NCBI GenBank assembly: GCA_040217815.1
Contig: JBEHWI010000031.1
Span: 1 to 34,813, forward strand
Source of the DNA: UBA5314 sp040217815
GTDB taxonomy: Bacteria; Bacillota; Syntrophomonadia; Syntrophomonadales; Syntrophomonadaceae
Reading direction: 5' to 3'
DNA length: 34,813 bases
Shown: positions 5,607 to 13,864 of the stretch, piece by piece
Numbering within the stretch: the stretch's first letter is position 1
Layout of the letters: every line of letters starts with the position of its first letter
The notes under the pieces: generated by a model
The model's database searches: none
The model's input: the letters and a program-made list of their open reading frames with translations, nothing else
Told to the model about the DNA's origin: nothing
Translations under genes and position numbers: made by a program

Positions 5607-8120
5607 ATGCCTGCAGACCTTTACGCGCTGCTCAAAGAAAAGATTTTAATTCTGGATGGAGCCATGGGAACCATGCTCCAAGCCCAGGGGATGACTCCCG
5701 GTATGTGCCCCGAGTTGTTTGGAATTGAGAATCCGGGCATTTTGCAGGAAGTCCATTACCAGTATGTTCAAGCCGGGGCCGATATAATTGAAACCAACAC
5801 CTTTGGCGGCAACCGTTATAAATTGGCTGAATACGGCTTACAGGACCGGGTGGAAGAAATCAACGGGGAAGCTGTCCGTATCGCGCGCCGGGCTGCCGCG
5901 GGCAAGGCTCTGGTAGCGGCTTCCATAGGCCCCACCGGGCGTTTACTCTTCCCAATGGGAGAGGTGCGCTTTGACGATTTATTCGAAGTTTTTGCCGAAC
6001 AGGTAAGGGCCTGTGAAAGAGCTGGCGCTGATCTGATATCCATTGAAACCATGACTGACATCGGGGAAATGAGGGCTGCCTTGATCGCGGCCCGGGAGAC
6101 CACCCGGCTGCCGGTGGTCTGCCATTTGACCTTTGAAAATTCCGGCCGGACCATGACCGGCACCGATCCCTTGAGCGCCCTTATTATTCTGGAAGCCTTC
6201 CAACCTCTGGCCATAGGAGCCAACTGCTCCGGAGGGGGGAGGGAACTGCTGCCGGTTATTGAGCAAATGGGGCGGTATTCGAGTTTGTTCCTGTCGGTCG
6301 AACCCAATGCCGGGCTGCCCAGGCTTATCAATGAAAAGACTGTCTTCCCGGATTCGCCGGAAGAGATGGCAGAAAATTCTCTCCGCCTGCGTCAGGCCGG
6401 AGCCAACTTGATTGGAGGCTGCTGCGGCAGCACTCCGGCCCATATTCAGGCCATCGCCCGGGTTTTAAAGGGGCTGGCTCCGGCTGCCCGGAACCCCAGA
6501 GGATTAAGGGCTTTGGCCTCCCGCAGCCGCTTTGTAATCATAGGTGAGGGGCAGCCCCTGGCCTTTATAGGTGAGCGTATTAATCCCACCGCCCGCAAAC
6601 TTTTGGCTCAGGATATTAAAGAAGGAAGAATGACTCTGGTGGTGGAGGAAGCTAAAAAGCAGGCTGTCGCCGGAGCTCCGGTGCTGGATGTAAACATGGG
6701 TGTTCCCGGTATAGACGAGGCCAAGACCATGGGAAGCGCGGTCCTGGCAGTTCAGGCTGCTGTTGACCTGCCGCTGTCTCTTGATTCGACGAACCCCCAG
6801 GCCATTGAAGAAGGACTTAAAAACTTCGTAGGCCGGGCTTTGATCAATTCCACCACCGGAGAAAAGAAGAACCTGGAAGCAATTCTTCCCATGGCTCGGA
6901 AGTATGGTGCGGCGGTTTTGGGCTTATGTCTGGATGAACAGGGTATTCCCGTGACTTCCGCCAAACGAGTGGAAGTAGCGGGCAAAATAGTCAGAAAAGC
7001 CAGGTCTTGCGGCCTGCGAGAAGAAGATCTCTATATTGACTGCCTGGTGCAAACGGCCAGTGCCCAGCAGGGGCAGGTAATGGAAACCCTGGATGCTATT
7101 CGGACCGTAAAGGGCAAATACGGAGTGGGTACGGTTCTAGGTATAAGCAATGTTTCCCATGGGCTGCCTGCCCGCGATATATTAAACTCTAATTATCTGG
7201 CCATGGCCTTTTCGGCCGGGCTGGATTTGCCCATATTGAATCCCTTTGATGAAAGAATGATGGATTCCTGCCGGGCCGCGGCGGTCCTGCTGAACCGGGA
7301 TCCGTCCTGCCAGCGTTATATCGAGGCCTACCGGGACCGGGCTGCAGCTACAGCAGGCGGACCTACCGAGCCGCGCGCAGCTATCTGCCAGCAGTGTAAT
7401 ATTCCAGAGCTTATTACCGGGTCATCTGGTGCCGTTAAAACACCGGAGGCAACAGAAGTAAGTCCACCCGCAGGGGGAGCCGGTATGCTGGTTGATTTGG
7501 AAAACGCAGTACTGCAAGGGGATAGTACTGGAATTCAAAACCTTATCCACCGCGCTTTGGCTGAAAAAGAATATCCTCCCCTGGATCTTATCAATAAAGG
7601 GCTTATTCCGGGGATTGAAAAAGCCGGTGATATGTACGACCGGAAGAAGTATTTCCTGCCCCAGCTTATGGCAGCCGCCGAGGCCATGAAAACCGCCTTT
7701 GCTATGCTAAAACCCCATTTGGATAGCGACAGCGGGGTCATGCGTGGGGTTGTGGTTTTAGCGACCGTGGAAGGCGACATTCACGATATCGGCAAAAACA
7801 TCGTTGCGGTGATGCTGGAAAACTATGGATTCAAGGTGGTTGACCTGGGCAAGGATGTGAAGGCCCTGGATATAGTTGAAGCAGCTGAACGAGAGAAGGC
7901 CGACATAGTAGGTTTGAGTGCACTTATGACAACGACCATGCCCCGTATGGGTGAGGTTATTAAATTGATAAAGGAACGCCAAATATCCAGCCGGGTTATG
8001 GTTGGGGGAGCCGTACTGAACCAGGAATATGCGGAAAGCATAGGAGCCGATGCCTATTCCCAGGATGCCCGCCAGGCCATCCTGGTGGCTCAAAAACTGG
8101 TGGCTAAACGCAAAAGATGA
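5607..8120 (+). CDS. metH: Cobalamin-dependent methionine synthase without reactivation domain
   Basis: The 837-residue enzyme moves a methyl group from methyltetrahydrofolate via cob(I)alamin to homocysteine. Domain order: homocysteine S-methyltransferase barrel (about 1-290) with zinc ligands C207 and C272/C273; pterin-binding barrel (about 315-575); B12 cap and B12-binding domains (about 625-837) with D724-x-H726-x-x-G729. The usual C-terminal AdoMet/flavodoxin reactivation domain is absent, so the protein is about 390 residues shorter than E. coli MetH. Thermotoga has a similar core enzyme with a separate activation protein. ATG 5607 is chosen because AAAGGGGAG lies just upstream. It is the first gene after the SAM riboswitch, and its stop overlaps an in-frame start of the next reading frame. 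Confidence 0.93.
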   Translation: MPADLYALLKEKILILDGAMGTMLQAQGMTPGMCPELFGIENPGILQEVHYQYVQAGADIIETNTFGGNRYKLAEYGLQDRVEEINGEAVRIARRAAAGKALVAASIGPTGRLLFPMGEVRFDDLFEVFAEQVRACERAGADLISIETMTDIGEMRAALIAARETTRLPVVCHLTFENSGRTMTGTDPLSALIILEAFQPLAIGANCSGGGRELLPVIEQMGRYSSLFLSVEPNAGLPRLINEKTVFPDSPEEMAENSLRLRQAGANLIGGCCGSTPAHIQAIARVLKGLAPAARNPRGLRALASRSRFVIIGEGQPLAFIGERINPTARKLLAQDIKEGRMTLVVEEAKKQAVAGAPVLDVNMGVPGIDEAKTMGSAVLAVQAAVDLPLSLDSTNPQAIEEGLKNFVGRALINSTTGEKKNLEAILPMARKYGAAVLGLCLDEQGIPVTSAKRVEVAGKIVRKARSCGLREEDLYIDCLVQTASAQQGQVMETLDAIRTVKGKYGVGTVLGISNVSHGLPARDILNSNYLAMAFSAGLDLPILNPFDERMMDSCRAAAVLLNRDPSCQRYIEAYRDRAAATAGGPTEPRAAICQQCNIPELITGSSGAVKTPEATEVSPPAGGAGMLVDLENAVLQGDSTGIQNLIHRALAEKEYPPLDLINKGLIPGIEKAGDMYDRKKYFLPQLMAAAEAMKTAFAMLKPHLDSDSGVMRGVVVLATVEGDIHDIGKNIVAVMLENYGFKVVDLGKDVKALDIVEAAEREKADIVGLSALMTTTMPRMGEVIKLIKERQISSRVMVGGAVLNQEYAESIGADAYSQDARQAILVAQKLVAKRKR

Positions 8121-8155
8121 TGGATGATAAGGAGAAACAGCATAGGGGGAAAACG

Positions 8156-9358
8156 ATGGCTAGTAAAAAAACGTACGAAGAAATCAATGCCAAAATAAAA
8201 CGCGGTGAAGCTGTAGTAGTGACCGCCGAAGAAGTTATCGGCATCGTTGAAGAAAAAGGCTTGGAAAAGGCAGCCCGGGAAATTGACGTCGTAACGACCG
8301 GAACTTTTGGCCCAATGTGCTCATCCGGGGCTTTTTTGAACTTTGGTCACGCCAATCCCCGCATCAGAATGTCCAAGGTGTGGCTGAACGGAGTGGAAGC
8401 CTATGCGGGAATAGCTGCTGTTGACGCCTATATTGGAGCAACTCAGTTGCCGGATAACGACCCTGAAAACAAAGTGTATCCAGGACGATTCATATATGGT
8501 GGAGGCCACGTCATTCATGATCTGGTAGCCGGTAAAGAGATCCGCCTGGAGGCTACGTCGTATGGAACCGACTGTTATCCCAACAAAAAAGTGGAGACAA
8601 TAGTTACCCTGGCGGATCTAAATGAAGCATTCCTGTTCAACCCGCGCAATGCCTACCAGAATTACAATTGCGCAGTCAATTTGAGCGACCGGACGATTTA
8701 TACTTATATGGGTGTTTTAAAGCCACGTATGGGCAATGCCAGCTACTCGACTTCCGGCCAACTCAGCCCCCTGCTCAATGATCCCTATTACCGTACTATT
8801 GGGATAGGGACCAGGATATTCCTTGGTGGGGGAACCGGCTATGTGGCCTGGAACGGAACTCAGCATCATCCCAACGTCCTTCGGGGGGATAACGGGGTGC
8901 CCAAAGTAGGGGCTGGAACCCTGGCCGTAATTGGGGATTTAAAACAGATGGATCCCAACTGGCTGATAGGCTTAAGTTATTTGGGTTATGGAGCCACTCT
9001 GGCGGTGGGCATAGGCATTCCCATTCCCATCCTCGATGAAGAAATGCTCGCATTTACAGCCGTAAAGGATGAGGATATCTGGTGTCCGGTGGTTGATTAC
9101 GCCGAAGGCTATCCTTATTACAAGCCTACTGACCTGGGCTTTGTCAATTACCGCGATCTGAAATCAGGCAAGGTTGCCATCAACGGTAAGGAAATAGTAA
9201 CCACGCCCCAGTCAAGCTACCCTCGGGCGAGGCAGATTGCCGGTATCTTAAAGGAATGGATAAAGGCCGGTCGTTTCTGCCTGAGCGAGCCAGTGGCCCC
9301 GCTGCCCTCGGCAGACGCTAATATTGAGTTTAAGTCGCTACCCAAACGGGAAGTTTAA
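8156..9358 (+). CDS. Homocysteine biosynthesis protein, DUF39/HcyBio family (COG1900)
   Basis: The 400-residue protein matches the DUF39 family shown in methanogens to be needed for making homocysteine from aspartate semialdehyde and sulfide. Two conserved-looking cysteines are visible, C55 in FGPMCSSGAF and C140 in YGTDCYPNKK; in the archaeal proteins two such cysteines are implicated in persulfide chemistry. Glycine-rich stretches (GIGTRIFLGGGTGYVAWNG and LGYGATLAVGIGIP) are also family-like. This member ends near residue 400 without appended CBS domains. ATG 8156 follows AGGGGGA at a good distance; an earlier in-frame ATG at 8117 overlaps the metH stop but lacks a ribosome site. The SAM riboswitch and metH upstream strongly support the assignment. 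Confidence 0.88.
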   Translation: MASKKTYEEINAKIKRGEAVVVTAEEVIGIVEEKGLEKAAREIDVVTTGTFGPMCSSGAFLNFGHANPRIRMSKVWLNGVEAYAGIAAVDAYIGATQLPDNDPENKVYPGRFIYGGGHVIHDLVAGKEIRLEATSYGTDCYPNKKVETIVTLADLNEAFLFNPRNAYQNYNCAVNLSDRTIYTYMGVLKPRMGNASYSTSGQLSPLLNDPYYRTIGIGTRIFLGGGTGYVAWNGTQHHPNVLRGDNGVPKVGAGTLAVIGDLKQMDPNWLIGLSYLGYGATLAVGIGIPIPILDEEMLAFTAVKDEDIWCPVVDYAEGYPYYKPTDLGFVNYRDLKSGKVAINGKEIVTTPQSSYPRARQIAGILKEWIKAGRFCLSEPVAPLPSADANIEFKSLPKREV

Positions 9359-9396
9359 CCAGGCCCCGGGGCCTTCATTATAGGAGGTAAGAGATA

Positions 9397-9819
9397 ATGA
9401 AAAGCAAAATAGTATGTTATTTTTCCGCTTCCAATGCCGATCAACCGATTATATATCGCCTGGTAAAGGACTTTGATCTCATCTTGAACATCCTGAAAGC
9501 GGATATCAATCCGCAAAAAGAGGGCTATCTGGTGCTTGAAGTTGAAGGACCCAAAAAGCAGTATGAGGCCGGGGTGAAATACCTTAAAAACCTGGGGGTG
9601 GGAGTGGAGCCCCTTTCAGCCACTGTGGTATGGCATGAAGATTTGTGCATTCAGTGCGGGGCCTGCCCCTCGTTTTGTCCGACTGATGCACTCAATATGG
9701 ATAGATCCACTATGATGGTTTCGTTTAACAACGACGACTGCGTGGTCTGCGGGATGTGCCTGGACTGCTGTCCCACCAATGCCATCAAGATGCTTTTCAA
9801 TATCCGTGAGGCTGTGTAG
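9397..9819 (+). CDS. NIL-domain ferredoxin, 2x[4Fe-4S]
   Basis: The 140-residue protein has an N-terminal NIL domain (about 1-75, the ligand-binding fold also found on methionine ABC transporter ATPases). A bacterial-type ferredoxin follows with two full cluster motifs, CIQCGACPSFCP and CVVCGMCLDCCP. In methanogens the homologue is encoded next to the DUF39 protein and acts with it in homocysteine synthesis, presumably delivering electrons or sulfur. The start ATG 9397 is preceded by AGGAGG. It sits 38 bases after the DUF39 gene in the same operon. Confidence 0.9.
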   Translation: MKSKIVCYFSASNADQPIIYRLVKDFDLILNILKADINPQKEGYLVLEVEGPKKQYEAGVKYLKNLGVGVEPLSATVVWHEDLCIQCGACPSFCPTDALNMDRSTMMVSFNNDDCVVCGMCLDCCPTNAIKMLFNIREAV

Positions 9820-9827
9820 CAAAGACT

Positions 9828-10586
9828 ATGGACGACCAGAAGAAAAAGGCTTATGTGCAGAGGGTTTATCGCTCTTTGCACAATGCCTCCGACCTGCATT
9901 ATTTTACAATACAGATTAGAGAAAGCGACCTGGCTATCGGTGTAGATAAAAAGAGCTATACTGATGGCCTTCTCTCATTGTGCCGGAAAGAATTGGCCCG
10001 CCTGCGGGGGGAGTTGGAAGATTATATTGCATGTGATCCGGATTTTAGAACTTCTCTGGTGCCCATACGCCTTCTCCCGGCTGCCCCACCGATTGTGCAC
10101 CGCATGGCGGCCGCCGCCCAATTGTGCAACGTTGGTCCCATGGCTGCAGTGGCTGGCGTCATAGCCCAGGGAATAGGTGAGAAACTTATGGAGAAGGTTG
10201 AGGAATTGATTGTGGAGAATGGCGGGGACGTCTTTATGCATACCCACAAAGATAGAACTATAGCGGTTTTTGCCGGCCAGTCCAGCTTCAGCCAGCGTTT
10301 GGGTGTAAAGGTATCTCCTGATGAAAGTCCTTTAGGTATTTGCACTTCTTCGGGAACGGTAGGACCGAGTTTGAGTTTCGGCACCGCCGATGCGGTCTTG
10401 ATAAAAAGCCCTTCGGCAGCCCTGGCCGATGCAGCCGCTTCCCGGGCGGGCAACCTAGTCAAAACCGCTGAAGACGCGTCCCGGGCTATCGATGCAGTAA
10501 AGGAAATTCCCGGGGTGACTGGCATTCTTATCATCAAGGATGAAACCCTGGCTGCCTGGGGGAACATAGAACTGGTACCCTTGTGA
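9828..10586 (+). CDS. UPF0280/COG2122 ApbE-like protein of the homocysteine operon
   Basis: The 252-residue protein belongs to UPF0280 (COG2122), distantly related to the flavin transferase ApbE. Recognisable parts are the GPMAAVAGVIAQGIGEKL segment (about 103-120), VENGGDVFMHT (about 129-139) and the SSGTVGPSLSFGTADAV region (about 178-194). COG2122 genes co-occur with the COG1900/NIL-ferredoxin pair, and in Methanosarcina the protein has been linked to sulfide use for homocysteine. Its biochemical role is not settled. It starts at ATG 9828, 8 bases after the ferredoxin stop, with only a weak ribosome site, which suggests translational coupling. It is the last recognisable gene of the riboswitch operon. 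Confidence 0.85.
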   Translation: MDDQKKKAYVQRVYRSLHNASDLHYFTIQIRESDLAIGVDKKSYTDGLLSLCRKELARLRGELEDYIACDPDFRTSLVPIRLLPAAPPIVHRMAAAAQLCNVGPMAAVAGVIAQGIGEKLMEKVEELIVENGGDVFMHTHKDRTIAVFAGQSSFSQRLGVKVSPDESPLGICTSSGTVGPSLSFGTADAVLIKSPSAALADAAASRAGNLVKTAEDASRAIDAVKEIPGVTGILIIKDETLAAWGNIELVPL

Positions 10587-10891
10587 TTGCCTGGAAGATG
10601 AAGGAAATATACTTGAAAGTGGGCTTCTAATACTAAAAGCGGTGCTGCAAAAAGCTCATTTCCAACAAAATTCTGAAAATTGGGGCAGGATTTACTGGCC
10701 TTGTGTTGAATATAAAGTGTGTTGCTCATCTTATGCATATATTCACCAGGAGAAGAAACCAGGACAGCAAGCTGCTCGGGAATTAACCAGAGCAGACTAC
10801 TATTTTCGGGACAATCGAAGCCTTAAGAGAGAAAAAGGGTATTTTGTTCCGCAAGTTGTTTTGGTGTGTTTATGAGGAGGAGTTGTAGAGA
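10587..10891. other. Intergenic region before nadE
   Basis: These 305 bases hold no gene I can support. A 77-residue open frame at 10642-10875 has no ribosome site and no protein-like character. A weak inverted repeat CTGCTC/GAGCAG lies near 10771-10794, and no T-run follows it. The segment around 10683-10715 (GGGGCAGGATTT then GTTGAAT) reminds me of short intergenic sequences seen in other Clostridia, but I cannot verify that. The ribosome site GAGGAGG of nadE is at the right end. Confidence 0.5.
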
Positions 10892-11641
10892 GTGAATACA
10901 AAGGCAGTAGTCGAATATCTGGTAGAATGGACCAGGGACGGTGTTAAAAAGGCTGGTGCCAAGGGCGTTGTATTAGGCCTGAGCGGAGGGGTCGATTCAG
11001 CGGTGACTGCTCTCATAGCCCAGAAGGCATTTCCTGATGCTCACATGGCTCTGGTCTTACCATGTGCCAGCGAACTGAACGATCGCATTGATGCGGAGAG
11101 TCTGGCCAACGAGTTCGGAATCTCTTACAGGGTGGTTGTTTTGGACAATGTCTTTAACATGTTTATGACCCTGGCTGAATCGTACCTGAAGTTTGATGGG
11201 CATAAAGGGAAAGTCCTGCGCGCCAACATAAAATCCCGGCTGCGTATGACCACTCTTTATTATTCTGCACAAGCCCGCGACTACCTGGTCCTGGGAACCA
11301 GCAACAAAAGTGAAATAAATGTCGGGTATGCCACTAAATATGGCGACAGTGGGGTTGATTTGCAGGTCTTAGGAGATCTGCTGAAGTGTGAAGTGTACGA
11401 ACTGGCCCGTTTTCTTAAAGTTCCCGATGCCATCTTGAACAAGCCGCCGTCAGGAGGCTTATGGTCCGGTCAAACCGACGAAGCCGAACTGGGCTTTACC
11501 TACAAGGAACTGGACGGTTATTTAACCGGCCAAACGGTTGAACCGGCGGTAGCCAATAAAATAGAATACCTTATCGGAAAAAGCGAACACAAGCGGCAGA
11601 TGCCTCCAGTTGCTTTTATACCCCCCGATTTAAGGCTATAA
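10892..11641 (+). CDS. nadE: NH3-dependent NAD+ synthetase
   Basis: The 249-residue enzyme makes NAD+ from deamido-NAD+, ATP and ammonia. The N-type ATP pyrophosphatase loop SGGVDS is at residues 31-36. Other family features follow: LGTSNKSEINVGYATKYGD (about 131-149), the zinc-free PPSGGLWSGQTDEAELG segment and the C-terminal KIEYLIGKSEHKRQMP. There is no glutaminase domain, so free ammonia is the nitrogen donor. The start is GTG 10892 behind GAGGAGG about 11 bases upstream. The gene stands alone between the methionine operon and a methyltransferase-like gene. Confidence 0.93.
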   Translation: MNTKAVVEYLVEWTRDGVKKAGAKGVVLGLSGGVDSAVTALIAQKAFPDAHMALVLPCASELNDRIDAESLANEFGISYRVVVLDNVFNMFMTLAESYLKFDGHKGKVLRANIKSRLRMTTLYYSAQARDYLVLGTSNKSEINVGYATKYGDSGVDLQVLGDLLKCEVYELARFLKVPDAILNKPPSGGLWSGQTDEAELGFTYKELDGYLTGQTVEPAVANKIEYLIGKSEHKRQMPPVAFIPPDLRL

Positions 11642-11676
11642 TTATATAAACTTTTGGATATGCAGGGGGAGTCCTA

Positions 11677-12345
11677 TTGAATTCCAGGAAACGAATGGCC
11701 TTTATTCGCATAGCTATCGCGGCAGTGGCTTTTTTCTGCTTCGGCTACCTCGCTTTACGCCAAATACCCCGTTTTGATTTTTGGACCCTGTTTTCATTTT
11801 TCGCTCTATACGTACTGTGGTCGATAGTGGAAACCATGGTATATGAACCGCCTGACAGCCTGGTTGTTGACGACGACGACCGGCGCTCCTATTTGTACAT
11901 GCAGCTTTCTTCACTGGTGGTTCTGTTCTACGCCTTGCTCGATTTTGTGGCCCTGCATCTAACCCGCCTGCCGCGCTATGAGCCGCAGGTGATATGGGCC
12001 GGTTTTGCAGTTCTTTTATTGTCATTTGTCATCCGTTATCGGGCCATAAAGGCCCTGGGGAAGTTTTATAATCCCCGGGTATCTATTTATGAAGATCATA
12101 TCTTGATCGAACATGGAGCATACAAAAGGATTCGCCATCCCTTTTATTTAAGCGCGCTGCTTAGCGCCCTTTCCATAAGTATGATAATGAACTCCTGGGG
12201 TGCATTGCTTATCACCCTGATAGGAGTGGTGCCGGCACTTATATATAGAATAAACCTTGAAGAGGCCTTCCTCATGGAACACCTGGGAGAAGGCTATCAA
12301 GAATACAAAAGGAAAACCAAACGGCTTGTACCTTGGATCTGGTAA
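11677..12345 (+). CDS. Isoprenylcysteine carboxyl methyltransferase (ICMT)-like membrane protein
   Basis: The 222-residue integral membrane protein has five or six hydrophobic segments. The C-terminal half carries the ICMT/PEMT-family signature: HGAYKRIRHPFYLSALL (about 148-164), a membrane hairpin, then EEAFLMEHLGEGYQEYKRKTKRLVP (about 194-218), where the family places AdoMet contacts. Bacterial members methylate unknown small or lipid substrates, since prenylated proteins are absent; the substrate here cannot be inferred. The start is TTG 11677 with AGGGGGA six bases upstream. It lies 35 bases after nadE and may be cotranscribed with it. Confidence 0.8.
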   Translation: MNSRKRMAFIRIAIAAVAFFCFGYLALRQIPRFDFWTLFSFFALYVLWSIVETMVYEPPDSLVVDDDDRRSYLYMQLSSLVVLFYALLDFVALHLTRLPRYEPQVIWAGFAVLLLSFVIRYRAIKALGKFYNPRVSIYEDHILIEHGAYKRIRHPFYLSALLSALSISMIMNSWGALLITLIGVVPALIYRINLEEAFLMEHLGEGYQEYKRKTKRLVPWIW

Positions 12346-12368
12346 AGCCTTAATTAGGAGGGTTGCTA

Positions 12369-13124
12369 ATGTCTGGACATTCAAAATGGGCCAATATTAA
12401 GCATAAAAAGGCCAAATCCGATGAAAAACGGGGTAAGGAATTCACCAAAGTGGCCAAGGAGATAACCATAGCGGTTAAAACTGGTGGCGGCGGTGATCCC
12501 GAAGCAAATGCCAAGCTCAAACTGGCCATTCAAAAGGCAAAGGCAATCAATATGCCTAATGAAAATATTCAGCGGGCGGTAAAAAAAGGCGTGGGCGACG
12601 CCGGGGCCGACGCTTTGGAAGAGATTGTATATGAGGGCTATGGGCCTGGTGGTGTGGCAATCATGCTGGAGATCGCCACGGACAATCGCAACCGGACCGC
12701 ACCGGAAATCCGTCATCTATTCTCCAAACACGGTGGAAACCTCGGTGAATCAGGTTGCGTGGGCTGGATGTTCAAACGTTCCGGGGTAATTCGCTTGTCC
12801 AAAGCTGATTTAAACAAGGATGAAGAAGAGTTTATGCTCGAATTGCTGGACATGGGCGCTGAGGATATCCGGGAAGATGGGGATGATTATGAAGTAATAA
12901 CCGCGTCTGATTCATTCCTGGAAGTTAAAGAAAATATGGAAAAGGCCGGATACAAACTGGAAGATGCCGACTGGGATATGATTCCCGAGAACCCGATGGA
13001 GATAAACGACCTGGAAATGGCCAGGAAAATAATTAAACTGATAGACCTCATGGAAGACAATGACGACGTGCAAAACGTATTCACCAATATGTCTATACCC
13101 GATGATTTGATGGAAAAGCTCTAG
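12369..13124 (+). CDS. yebC: YebC/PmpR (TACO1) family protein
   Basis: The 251-residue cytoplasmic protein shows the family opening SGHSKWANIKHKKAKSDEKRG and the VYEGYGPGGVAIMLEIATDN core (about 87-106). Family members have been described both as transcription regulators and, more recently, as ribosome-associated factors that relieve stalling at proline runs. Length and three-domain layout are normal. ATG 12369 follows TAGGAGGG; an in-frame TTG two codons earlier is not needed. YebC commonly sits next to ruvC in bacteria, as here with only the bofC-like gene between. Confidence 0.95.
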   Translation: MSGHSKWANIKHKKAKSDEKRGKEFTKVAKEITIAVKTGGGGDPEANAKLKLAIQKAKAINMPNENIQRAVKKGVGDAGADALEEIVYEGYGPGGVAIMLEIATDNRNRTAPEIRHLFSKHGGNLGESGCVGWMFKRSGVIRLSKADLNKDEEEFMLELLDMGAEDIREDGDDYEVITASDSFLEVKENMEKAGYKLEDADWDMIPENPMEINDLEMARKIIKLIDLMEDNDDVQNVFTNMSIPDDLMEKL

Positions 13125-13140
13125 AGCAGCAGGATGCAGT

Positions 13141-13172
13141 AGGGGGGCATGGGGACGGTTCTTTTGCCCGCA
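13141..13172. repeat. Probable remnant of a GGGGACGGTTCTTT-type intergenic repeat
   Basis: The sequence GGGGACGGTTCTTTT at 13151-13165 resembles the repeat units at the right end of the window (GGGGGACGTTCTTT). It lies in the 145-base gap between yebC and the bofC-like gene, flanked by a GCAGCA/TGCTGC inverted pair. I take it as a degraded member of the same hairpin repeat family. Confidence 0.5.
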
Positions 13173-13269
13173 TAATCCGTCACTCTGCTGCATTTCGTAC
13201 CCGCATTGCACTATTGTCTATGTATGAACTTCTGGAATTAGGGGGAAAATAATTCCAGAGGTGAATCAT

Positions 13270-13845
13270 GTGGAAAAGCGTTTTAGCAAGGGCCTGCTGG
13301 TTCTGTTTATAATTGTCAGTACGGTTGTGGGTGCCGGGTTGGGCCAGGCGTACAACCGGTTCTCCAATAAGAGCCACCTGCAAAAGCCGGTGGTGGGTGT
13401 AACTGAGCCGGAAATAACCATCACTGCCCAAACCCCGGTCGTATTCGAACAGGAGTATCTGAAATGTGGGCATAAAGTAGTTTCGTCGTTCCCGGACAGA
13501 GAAAAGCTCAATGGCAAAACCGTCAGTGAAATACAATCAGTCTATACTTCAGCTCAATCTTATCAAGTGAGTTGGAACGTAGACACTCTGGTCATAAAAC
13601 AGTCCATGGATGATTGGTGTGGTGAGGACCGAAGCAAGCTGCGGCTCAAGGATTATCAGGGACGGGTGGCGGTGTTCCAAGGGGCCGACTCCCAGAGCGA
13701 TGTTTTGCTCAAAGTGACTGGTATTGTTATCTCCTCTTTGCCCCTTGAAGTGCAGCAGTCGGTTCGAGAAGGAACTATGGAATTTAAAAGTCAGGATGAG
13801 ATCAATGACGCCCTTGAAAACCTGGACGAATACTTGGCTGATTAG
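13270..13845 (+). CDS. bofC: BofC-like protein (bypass-of-forespore C)
   Basis: The 191-residue protein has one N-terminal membrane segment (about 8-25) and a soluble rest that should face the outside or intermembrane space. The C-terminal part fits the BofC C-domain: DDWCGEDRSKLRLKDYQGRV, then a VFQG strand, VTGIVISSLP and an acidic helix. In Bacillus subtilis BofC lies in the intermembrane space of the sporangium and restrains SpoIVB signalling to sigma-K. It is encoded beside ruvAB there too, so the context agrees. GTG 13270 is chosen over GTG 13261 because AGAGGTG then lies 6 bases upstream. The N-domain is divergent, so equivalence of function is inferred. Confidence 0.75.
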   Translation: MEKRFSKGLLVLFIIVSTVVGAGLGQAYNRFSNKSHLQKPVVGVTEPEITITAQTPVVFEQEYLKCGHKVVSSFPDREKLNGKTVSEIQSVYTSAQSYQVSWNVDTLVIKQSMDDWCGEDRSKLRLKDYQGRVAVFQGADSQSDVLLKVTGIVISSLPLEVQQSVREGTMEFKSQDEINDALENLDEYLAD

Positions 13846-13864
13846 TTAGATATTAAAGATAGAT

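Noticed and set aside
7823..8041. Minus-strand open frames opposite metH and other core genes
   Set aside because: They are mirror frames of strongly coding plus-strand genes, without ribosome sites or recognisable domains.
8117..8155. Start of the DUF39 protein at ATG 8117, overlapping the metH stop
   Set aside because: It has no ribosome site, whereas AGGGGGA precedes ATG 8156 at good spacing. Overlap starts do occur, so this is a preference only.
10642..10875. 77-residue open frame upstream of nadE
   Set aside because: It has no ribosome site, irregular composition and no recognisable features; it lies where a leader or empty gap is more likely.
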